A stretch of DNA of 18,795 bases from Saprospiraceae bacterium UBA6168. GTDB lineage: Bacteria > Bacteroidota > Bacteroidia > Chitinophagales > Saprospiraceae. This document shows, in pieces, positions 1 to 5,782 of the stretch. The translations under genes and the position numbers were made by a program. The notes under the pieces are model-generated. The model was not told the origin of the DNA, did not search any database, and saw only the letters and a program-made list of their open reading frames with translations. Numbering within the stretch: the stretch's first letter is position 1; every line of letters begins with the position of its first letter. Where the stretch lies: contig DIUC01000058.1 of assembly GCA_002435785.1 (NCBI GenBank), positions 10,266 through 29,060 on the forward strand. Direction: 5' to 3'.

Positions 1-24
1 TTCTTTCATTCAATCATTCAATCC
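1..24. repeat. Partial word-repeat intergenic element (one arm)
   Basis: Immediately downstream of the esterase stop the sequence repeats the word CATTCAAT (ttCATTCAATCATTCAATcc). This resembles one arm of the word-repeat palindromes seen at 2055-2311, 4092-4182 and 8184-8276. The other arm would lie to the left of the window, so the assignment rests on analogy only. Confidence 0.3.
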
Positions 25-789
25 TCAAAAAAATAACCATTCCACTGCCCTTGGGAACTCTTGGCCCCATTTGGCCTCGTTGTGCTCGCCGTCAGGGTCA
101 ATGGAAATATTGAATTCAATCTTGGTGCCGTCCAGCCCTTTGCGCTGCAAGGAAGCCTTTAGGCGCTGCACATTGGGCACCATGTTGGAGCCTTCGTTGC
201 CGCCTGCGTAAAGGTAAATTTTTGTCTGAAATGGGTTGAAAAAATTGATGGCGTGAAAATAAATCTTGGGCGTGAGCCAGAGGGAAGGAGAGAAAATCAT
301 CATTTTGCCAAATGCCTCCGGGAAGATGAACCCGCTGTAAACACTGATGAGACCGCCCATGCTGCTGCCACCGACGCCCGTATGTTGGCGGTCGGGCAGG
401 GTACGGAAGTGAGCGTCCACATAAGGCTTCAGTTCCTCCGCCATGTAGCGGGCGTACTGCTTGCCGAGGCTTGGGCCGAACTTCGTCACTTCTGGCGGCG
501 AAAACTCCCGTATCCGGTCGGCGTCCGCATGGTCAATGGCCACCACGATGATGTCGCCAATGCCAGCCTCGGTCATTTGAGCCAATCGCTGATCCACGTG
601 CCAGTTGCCAAACGGTGAGCGGTGCTCAAGAAGGTTTTGGCCATCCTGCAGGTACAGCACCGGGTAACGTTTGCCGGATTCGTAGTAGTTGTGCGGAAGC
701 AAAACCGCAATCCGACGTTTCTTACCCATTGGGGGTGGCTTCACTAAGTCGCTGATTACCTGTATTTTAGGTAAAAAATTGGGATTCAT
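25..789 (-). CDS. Alpha/beta-hydrolase esterase (enterochelin-esterase-like, putative esterase family)
   Basis: 254-aa protein of the PF00756 'putative esterase' type (esterase D/enterochelin esterase-like), expected to hydrolyse ester bonds; the substrate is unknown. The nucleophile elbow is G-S-S143-M-G inside GVGGSSMGG. His236 in DGEHNEAKW is the likely catalytic histidine, and the acidic residue of the triad may lie in the AGGNEGSNM segment near residue 199. The N-terminal strand LLPHNYY..YPVLYLQDGQN is typical of the family. No signal peptide is visible, so it is probably cytoplasmic. The reading frame extends upstream to an ATG at 867, but I chose the ATG at 787-789 because a Bacteroidota -7 box (TAATTTTG, minus strand, 872 to 865) would place the transcript start near 858, downstream of the longer start. 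It is divergent from the FecR-like gene. Family call good, substrate unknown. Confidence 0.85.
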   Translation of the reverse strand: MNPNFLPKIQVISDLVKPPPMGKKRRIAVLLPHNYYESGKRYPVLYLQDGQNLLEHRSPFGNWHVDQRLAQMTEAGIGDIIVVAIDHADADRIREFSPPEVTKFGPSLGKQYARYMAEELKPYVDAHFRTLPDRQHTGVGGSSMGGLISVYSGFIFPEAFGKMMIFSPSLWLTPKIYFHAINFFNPFQTKIYLYAGGNEGSNMVPNVQRLKASLQRKGLDGTKIEFNISIDPDGEHNEAKWGQEFPRAVEWLFF

Positions 790-864
790 AAAAAATTGTT
801 TCGAAAAATGAGTTTGCTCATTGAACTGGTCAACTTGGAGCAAGTACGGCAAAATTGGGAGCGG

Positions 865-893
865 CAAAATTAGTGGAATAAACCATAGAGAAA
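865..893 (-). promoter_or_regulatory. Bacteroidota-type promoter for the esterase gene
   Basis: On the minus strand TAATTTTG (872 to 865) matches the TAnnTTTG -7 box. A TTTC at 893-890, 17 bases upstream, is a poor -33 match. The predicted transcript start is near 858, giving a leader of about 69 bases to the ATG at 789. Confidence 0.45.
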
Positions 894-898
894 ATGAC

Positions 899-926
899 TT
901 TGGTCAGTACGCCGTTTTTACTTTTG
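899..926 (+). promoter_or_regulatory. Bacteroidota-type promoter for the FecR-like gene
   Basis: TTTG at 899-902 and TACTTTTG at 919-926 match the -33 (TTTG) and -7 (TAnnTTTG) elements with 16 bases between them, slightly short. Transcription would begin near 933, about 100 bases before the TTG start at 1032. It sits back-to-back with the esterase promoter in a gap of about 240 bases. Confidence 0.5.
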
Positions 927-1031
927 CTCCGCAATGGTTTTTTGAAACTTGCTAAAGTTTTCAAAAACCCTGCCCCGTGGATAGGGGTAGCCGCCCACTG
1001 TCCGCATCACCCAAGATAGAAACGTCTTTAT

Positions 1032-2054
1032 TTGAACAATTCAGAAAAATATTCAGCACTCGCAGCAAAGTACCTCGCCGGGCAGGCCAGCCCGACGGAG
1101 CAGCAGGAATTGTTTGCCTGGAGGGATGCCGTACCAACCAACCAAAAGCATTTTGAGGAATGGACGCAGGTGTGGGCACTGATAGAGGGCGCGGGAGCCA
1201 GCCCCTTCGAGGCGGACCTCAGTGCAGCTTGGTCGAAGTTGGACGCAGCCATTTCCGATGGAAACACATTGGCCGAAGTGCGCCCAACTCCGAAAATCGT
1301 CCATTTGTCTAAAATTGTACGGCGTTGGAGCGTGGCAGCTGCAGTTTTGTTCGCAGTTGCAGCGACCGCATGGTGGTTCACCCAGCAGCCCGAAAAGGCA
1401 CAGTTCGTTGAGGTTCAGACCGTTGGCACCGAAAAAAAACAGGTCACGCTGCCTGATAGCAGCCGGGTTTGGCTCAACGGGAACACAAAGCTGGTGTACA
1501 ACCCAAGCTTTGAGCAGCGACATGTAACCTTGGAAGGCGAGGCGTTCTTTGAAGTGGAGCGAATGGAGGCACGGCCTTTTGAAATCACCAGCGGCCAAGC
1601 CACTACCACGGTGCTCGGCACCTCCTTCAACGTGCGGGCCTACCCCACCGAGGAAAGAATCGAAGTGACCGTGAAAACCGGAAAAGTGGCATTGGCTGTA
1701 ACAAACCGCAAGGAGTCACCCGTCTTGCTGACGCCCGGAGAGACGGGCATATTTGACAAAAAAGAAGATAAAGTCAAAGTGGCGACCGTTGAAATCGAGA
1801 ATGCCGATGCTTGGAAAACACAACAACTTGTGTTCGACGACGAAAAAATGGCGCAAGTCATCGCTTCGCTGGAGCGTTATTTCAACGCCGACATCGAAGT
1901 GTCCGACCCTACACTGCTCGAATGCCCCTACACGTCGGCCTTTGAACAACCGGACTTGGAAGGCATCCTGACCGTGATAGGCAGCACCATCGGCTTTGAG
2001 TTTTCAAAAACGGAAGGGCGGTACTTGCTGACAGGCAAAGGGTGTAACCAGTGA
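1032..2054 (+). CDS. FecR-family anti-sigma factor / sensor (FecR + DUF4974)
   Basis: 340 aa with the usual three-part build of Bacteroidota FecR proteins. Residues 1-90 form a cytoplasmic region beginning with the KYLAGQASPTEQQELFAW type of motif that contacts an ECF sigma factor. Residues 99-116 form one membrane helix (alanine/valine-rich, ending AWWF). Residues about 126-222 form the periplasmic FecR domain (VTLPDSSRVWLNGNTKL, LEGEAFFEV, VLGTSFNVRAY). Residues about 265-336 form a DUF4974 domain. The start is TTG: an in-frame stop (TAG, 1017-1019) lies just upstream and the first in-frame ATG is far inside the FecR domain. FecR proteins relay signals from an outer-membrane partner to an ECF sigma factor. 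No sigma-factor gene is present here; upstream is the divergent esterase. Its stop is followed one base later by a word-repeat palindrome and then the STN gene. Confidence 0.9.
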   Translation: MNNSEKYSALAAKYLAGQASPTEQQELFAWRDAVPTNQKHFEEWTQVWALIEGAGASPFEADLSAAWSKLDAAISDGNTLAEVRPTPKIVHLSKIVRRWSVAAAVLFAVAATAWWFTQQPEKAQFVEVQTVGTEKKQVTLPDSSRVWLNGNTKLVYNPSFEQRHVTLEGEAFFEVERMEARPFEITSGQATTTVLGTSFNVRAYPTEERIEVTVKTGKVALAVTNRKESPVLLTPGETGIFDKKEDKVKVATVEIENADAWKTQQLVFDDEKMAQVIASLERYFNADIEVSDPTLLECPYTSAFEQPDLEGILTVIGSTIGFEFSKTEGRYLLTGKGCNQ

Positions 2055-2311
2055 TAGTTGACAGTTGCAATTAGTTGGCAGTTCGGCAGTTGGCAGTTGG
2101 CAGTCAGTCTTTGAGTTAGCAGTTAGACAGTTGGCTGTGGGCAGTCGGTTAGCAGTCCAATTAGTCTTGAAGCCGGTTAAGTATAATTCGTGCTGGTTAA
2201 ACGGCTGTAAATAAAAAGTAGTTGACCTCAAAGCAGGCACTGCTAAAAGACTAAACAACTGCACCCTGACTGCCAACTGTCAAACTGCCAACTGCCACAT
2301 GGCGAACTGAC
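2055..2311. repeat. Word-repeat palindrome filling the FecR/STN intergenic gap (CAGTTGG word)
   Basis: The left arm (2055-2155) is built from tandem variants of a 7-base word (gGCAGTTGGCAGTTGGCAGT, 2085-2104). The right arm (2266-2311) carries the complement (CTGACTGCCAACTGTCAAAC and CTGCCAACTGCC). The arms can pair over long stretches, with about 105 bases of non-repetitive DNA between them (2156-2260). The left arm begins one base after the FecR stop and the right arm ends about 11 bases before the next ATG. It may act as a processing, attenuation or termination structure in an operon; no function is shown. Confidence 0.75.
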
Positions 2312-2322
2312 GAACTCAAGAA

Positions 2323-4083
2323 ATGAGGCCAATTTTAGCAATCACCATATTATTTGTTTCTGCCACCAATCTATTGGCGCAAGGTGGGATTTTGTCAAAA
2401 CGAGTCACCTTTGAGTACGACAACATCCGCCTGAAAGAAGCATTGGCCGACCTGACCGAGCGCTACGATATTCCTTTTTCTTACAGTACCGAGCAAGTAA
2501 ACGTGCGTAAGCGCATCACGGCCAAGGTCGTTGACGCACCGCTGTCCATTGCGCTGGACAAGCTCTTCGAGAACGTGACAGTGAGCTATATGCTCGTCGG
2601 TCGGCATATAGTATTAAGAAATGACCCCGGCAAAACCATCAGCAAATCCACAGGGAGCAAGCAAAGCACGAGCAAAAAACCCAGCACAGAACCGCCGCAA
2701 GAGCAAACAGTGGTGTTGGTGAAACAGGAAGAAGCGCCGACGGAAGAAGCACCACCGCCAGTCCAAGATTCGGTTTTGGCTTTGCAAATTCCTGACTTTC
2801 AGCCGATTAGGCGAACCGGAAACATGCACCCATTTGATGAGACCCTGCTCAATTTTGAAAAATGGCGCTACCAATCCGACGCTTGGACCCGCCGCCCGCC
2901 CGATGAAAAACGCATAGCGCAGGTGTCCGTGCTGCCGTTCATCGGCACTAATACCCGGGAGAGCGACGACGTGTCCAACCACGTGTCCATGAACCTGCTC
3001 TGGGGCCTTAACGGTGGCGTGGACGGGATGGAGGTCGGTCTGGGACTCAACATGATTAAGAACGACATGAACGGCTTCCAAGCCGCTGGCCTCGGCAACA
3101 AGGTCAACCACGACATGACCGGAACGCAGTTCGGCGGCATCTTCAATTATGCAGGCGGACTAACGAGGGGTTTCCAAGCCGCTGGGGTCGTCAATTTTGC
3201 CAACAACGCCGAGGCCGCCCAAGCCGCTGGCGTGGCCAACATGGTGCGGGGCGATGTGACGGGCCTCCAGGCCTCCGGCGTCTTCAACCTGGTGGGCGGC
3301 AATGCACGGGGCCTCCAAGCAGCCAGCCTGTTCAACAAAACGGGCGGCGACTCCAGGATGCAGGCTGCCGGGGCCTTCAACCGCAGCCGGGGCAGCTCAA
3401 GGTTTCAGGCCGCTGGTGCTTTCAACCTGAGCCGGGGCAACACCGACCTGCAAATCAGCGGCATCTTCAACAGTGCCAACGATGTCAAAATAGGGCAGTT
3501 CGGTGGCCTCTTCAACCGGGCAAGGGGCGAGATGAAAGGCTTGCAAATTGGGTTGATAAACATTTCGGACACCGTGAGCGGTGTGCCAATCGGCCTCATA
3601 AACATTGTAAAAAGAGGCTACAACAAGTTTGAAATTTACGGAAGCGAAACTTTTCACGGAAATTTTCAACTCAAGCTAGGGGCAAACGCTTTTTACAACA
3701 TCTTTCATGTAGGAGCAAAGGTTCCGCCGGGCGACGGCTCGTATCAGTGGGGACTTGGCTACGGAATCGGCACCGTCACCACGCTTTCAAAGAAAAGCAC
3801 TTTGAACTGGGAACTGATGGCCATCCATGTCAGCGAGGACGAACCTTGGACGAACACGCTCAACGGCATCGGCCAATTCCGCTGGCTGTGGAACCACCAG
3901 TTGGGCAAGAGCATCGGCTTCTTCATCGGCCCCACCGCCAACGTCATGATTTCGCAACTAAGAAACCCGGAGACCGGGGAAATCCGGTCGCCGGTGGTGC
4001 CTTATACTTTGGTCAATGAAAATTTGAACGGAAAAACTAACCTAAAGGCTTGGGTCGGCGTCAACTCAGGGTTTAGGTTTTGA
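2323..4083 (+). CDS. STN-domain protein with 15-16-residue surface repeats
   Basis: 586 aa. Residues 1-20 look like a signal peptide (ATNLLAQ end). Residues about 27-97 form an STN (secretin/TonB short N-terminal) domain with the pattern VTFEYDNIRLKEALADL...IPFSYS...ITAKVVDAPLSIALDKLF...VGRHIVL. A Ser/Lys/Pro/Glu-rich linker follows to about residue 150. From residue 235 to about 429 there are about 13 repeats of 15-16 residues with consensus G-x-Q-x-x-G-x-x-N-x-x-x-G (GFQAAG, GLQASGVFN, RFQAAGAFN, GLQIGLIN). The C-terminal 150 residues are beta-strand-rich and end SGFRF, like an outer-membrane strand. STN domains in FecR systems sit on TonB receptors and touch the periplasmic part of FecR, so the upstream FecR protein is the natural partner (inference). 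The repeats resemble the 'surface repeat' type annotated in Bacteroidota and Leptospira, but I cannot confirm a family here. Confidence 0.8.
   Translation: MRPILAITILFVSATNLLAQGGILSKRVTFEYDNIRLKEALADLTERYDIPFSYSTEQVNVRKRITAKVVDAPLSIALDKLFENVTVSYMLVGRHIVLRNDPGKTISKSTGSKQSTSKKPSTEPPQEQTVVLVKQEEAPTEEAPPPVQDSVLALQIPDFQPIRRTGNMHPFDETLLNFEKWRYQSDAWTRRPPDEKRIAQVSVLPFIGTNTRESDDVSNHVSMNLLWGLNGGVDGMEVGLGLNMIKNDMNGFQAAGLGNKVNHDMTGTQFGGIFNYAGGLTRGFQAAGVVNFANNAEAAQAAGVANMVRGDVTGLQASGVFNLVGGNARGLQAASLFNKTGGDSRMQAAGAFNRSRGSSRFQAAGAFNLSRGNTDLQISGIFNSANDVKIGQFGGLFNRARGEMKGLQIGLINISDTVSGVPIGLINIVKRGYNKFEIYGSETFHGNFQLKLGANAFYNIFHVGAKVPPGDGSYQWGLGYGIGTVTTLSKKSTLNWELMAIHVSEDEPWTNTLNGIGQFRWLWNHQLGKSIGFFIGPTANVMISQLRNPETGEIRSPVVPYTLVNENLNGKTNLKAWVGVNSGFRF
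3025..3609 (+). repeat. Coding tandem repeats (45-48 bp units) in the STN protein gene
   Basis: About 13 degenerate in-frame units encode G/x-x-Q-A-A-G-x-x-N-x-x-x-G. The DNA units share words such as ttCCAAGCCGCTGGc, CTTCAAC and GGGC. The period is 45 or 48 bases and the units are diverged, so this is an old expansion and not a fresh one. A regular one-Gln, one-Asn period suggests a stacked beta-solenoid-like fold (inference). Confidence 0.8.
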
Positions 4084-4091
4084 AAAATTAA

Positions 4092-4182
4092 GATTGTTGA
4101 ATTGCTGAATTGTTTGATGGTTGGCACTCGTCACGACAACAATACAACAATTCAGCAATACAACAACACAACAATTCAATCA
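4092..4182. repeat. Word-repeat palindrome between STN gene and barrel gene (ATTGCTGA word)
   Basis: A perfect 14-base inverted repeat, ATTGCTGAATTGTT (4101-4114) and AACAATTCAGCAAT (4146-4159), lies inside longer runs of the same words: ATTGTTGA/ATTGCTGA on the left and CAACA/ACAATTCA on the right, running to the next ATG. It begins 8 bases after the STN-gene stop and ends exactly at the next start codon. Confidence 0.75.
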
Positions 4183-4791
4183 ATGAAAAACGCAATTGTA
4201 ATCTGTTTTTTGCTTGCAGCCACAGCGGTTTTTGCACAAAAAGATGAAACCATGTTCAGCGACGTGAACCGCATCGGAGGCTGGGGAGCGCCCATTTTTG
4301 AATACACCAACCTCGACAAGGACGTAACGGTGGTAAGCGGCGGCGGCGGCGCACTCGTGCTCAACGACTTCTACCTCGGCGGATACGGCATGGGCACGGC
4401 AACCTACACCCTCAACAGCACCCTCACCAACGAGTCTGTGAAGTTCAAGCACGGTGGGTTTTGGATTGGCTATACCCCCCTCCAGCACCGGGTGGTACAC
4501 CCTTATGCTTCCGTGAAATTGGGCTGGGGCAAGGCAAACTACCAACAGAGTGACAACCTTACGAACTCCGAACTCGTCCGCCAGAAAAACAGTGTCTTCG
4601 TGACCACGCCCGAGGCTGGCGTGGAGGTAAATGTCTTTTCCTTCTTCCGCATCGCTGCCACCGCTTCCTATCGTTGGGTCAACGGCTTCGATACCGTCGG
4701 AGGCTTTAAGGACACTGACCTTTCCAGCTTTGGCGCCACACTCACGCTGCGCTTTGGCGGCTTTGGCGACGACGACTGGAACGACGACTGA
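4183..4791 (+). CDS. Small outer-membrane beta-barrel-like protein, paralogue 1
   Basis: 202 aa, unnamed. The signal peptide is clear (MKNAIVICFLLAATAVFAQ), so I placed the start at 4183; the frame stays open upstream to an ATG at 4102, but that stretch is word-repeat DNA and not protein-like. The mature part alternates hydrophobic and polar residues with aromatic Gly-rich strands (GGWGAPIFEY, FYLGGYGMG, GGFWIGYTPLQHRVVHPYASVKLGWG, TPEAGVEVNVFSFFRIAATASYRW, FGATLTLRFGGF), as in 8-stranded outer-membrane barrels. It ends in an acidic tail GDDDWNDD after what should be the last strand. It is clearly homologous to the next gene. No enzymatic motif is visible. It probably sits in the outer membrane as a structural or binding protein (inference). 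Confidence 0.75.
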   Translation: MKNAIVICFLLAATAVFAQKDETMFSDVNRIGGWGAPIFEYTNLDKDVTVVSGGGGALVLNDFYLGGYGMGTATYTLNSTLTNESVKFKHGGFWIGYTPLQHRVVHPYASVKLGWGKANYQQSDNLTNSELVRQKNSVFVTTPEAGVEVNVFSFFRIAATASYRWVNGFDTVGGFKDTDLSSFGATLTLRFGGFGDDDWNDD

Positions 4792-4939
4792 CCCTATCCA
4801 TCGGCTGAAAAATCCTGCACCAAGTTTTTTTGAAAAAAACAACTGCCAAGCACAGGCACTTAGCCATGCTTTGTCCCAAAGAACCTCAAAACCTCACGAA
4901 CCATTTATTCAACAAACTAAAAATCAAAAATTTATAAAA

Positions 4940-5551
4940 ATGAAAAAGTCAATCTTCATAGCAATGCTTGCTTGCTTTGCTTCGCAAATTTTCGCACAAC
5001 GCTGGGAAAACGGCGACCAAACCCTCTTCAACCGCAGCCACCGGGTAGGCTTCTTCGTGGCACCCATCGTGGAGTACAGCGATTTCAAAAACGACCTGAC
5101 CACGGCCACTGGCGGCGGCCTCGGACTGGTGGCAGGCGATTTCTTTGTGGGCGCTTACGGCCTTGGGGTTGCCGACTACAACCGCATCATCAATGAGAAC
5201 TTTGACCGGCTGGAAATGGGCCACGGAGGGCTTTGGTTTGGCTATGTCGCTCCGCAACATGAAGTCGTCCATTTTTTCTCCAGCGTAAAAGCGGGCTGGG
5301 GCGCCCTAGACATTGATTTCGATGGCAACGAGCCAGACTACCGGGACGCTTTCTTTGCCGTGACGCCAGAGGCGGGCATCGAACTCAACGTTTTCCGCTG
5401 GTTTCGCATCTCCGGGGCAGTCGGCTACCGCTTCATGAACGGGTTGGACGATGCATTAAATGTCAACAAAAAGGATTTCGAGACCATGACCGCCTCCCTT
5501 ACCTTCCGGATTGGCGGCTTTGGCCGCAGGCAGGACCGTTGGGACGATTGA
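4940..5551 (+). CDS. Small outer-membrane beta-barrel-like protein, paralogue 2
   Basis: 203 aa, a tandem paralogue of the previous gene with matching landmarks: a signal peptide (MKKSIFIAMLACFASQIFAQ), N-R-x-x-R-V/I-G, A-P-I-V/F-E-Y, a Gly-rich strand, G-G-L/F-W-x-G-Y, P-Q-H-x-V-V-H, S-V-K-x-G-W-G, T-P-E-A-G-I/V-E-x-N-V-F, F-R-I, Y-R-x-x-N-G, and the C-terminal strand SLTFRIGGFG followed by RRQDRWDD. I placed the start at the ATG preceding the signal peptide; a longer open frame reaches back to 4631 but overlaps the first paralogue in another frame. The 148-base gap to paralogue 1 has some repeated words (ACCTCAAAACCTCACGAACC) but no clear palindrome. The function is unknown. Confidence 0.75.
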   Translation: MKKSIFIAMLACFASQIFAQRWENGDQTLFNRSHRVGFFVAPIVEYSDFKNDLTTATGGGLGLVAGDFFVGAYGLGVADYNRIINENFDRLEMGHGGLWFGYVAPQHEVVHFFSSVKAGWGALDIDFDGNEPDYRDAFFAVTPEAGIELNVFRWFRISGAVGYRFMNGLDDALNVNKKDFETMTASLTFRIGGFGRRQDRWDD

Positions 5552-5562
5552 AAACCATAGCC

Positions 5563-5610
5563 CATATATGTGATGAATTAACCTGACTTACGGTTAATTC
5601 ACATGAATAT
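5563..5610. other. Inverted repeat / possible terminator after the barrel pair
   Basis: ATGTGATGAATTAACC (5568-5583) pairs with GGTTAATTCACAT (5592-5604) through 13 base pairs with a three-base bulge and an 8-base loop. CATAT/ATATG outside the arms extend it further. It is AT-rich and lacks a T-run on the plus strand, so it may be a weak terminator, a processing site or a regulator-binding palindrome. It lies 12 bases after the stop of the second barrel gene, in a 231-base gap without another gene. Confidence 0.5.
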
Positions 5611-5782
5611 GTCATATCATAGGTGTTGGCATTATTGGACTTTTGTGCCATAATTTCAAACTCCAAATTTTTTAAAAGAATAATAGAAAAGGCGAACGAA
5701 TATTAACAGAACAGCTACCCCTGCTTTATTCTGCAAGCCATTTCTATATTTTTCATTTAAAACAAAACACCCAACTGTTATC

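Noticed and set aside
868..1031. A hidden ECF sigma factor gene upstream of the FecR-like gene
   Set aside because: The gap is only ~160 bases with stops in all plus-strand frames; it holds promoters only.
2055..2311. Could the short repeats be a CRISPR array
   Set aside because: Repeat words are only 7-9 bases and abut each other, there are no unique ~30-bp spacers, and no cas genes are present.
3025..3609. Regular 45-48-bp repeats as a non-coding array
   Set aside because: The repeats keep frame and encode conserved G-x-Q-x-x-G-x-x-N residues, so they are coding.
4631..4939. Upstream extension of the second barrel protein to 306 aa
   Set aside because: The extra N-terminal part overlaps the first paralogue in a different frame and hides the clear signal peptide at 4940.
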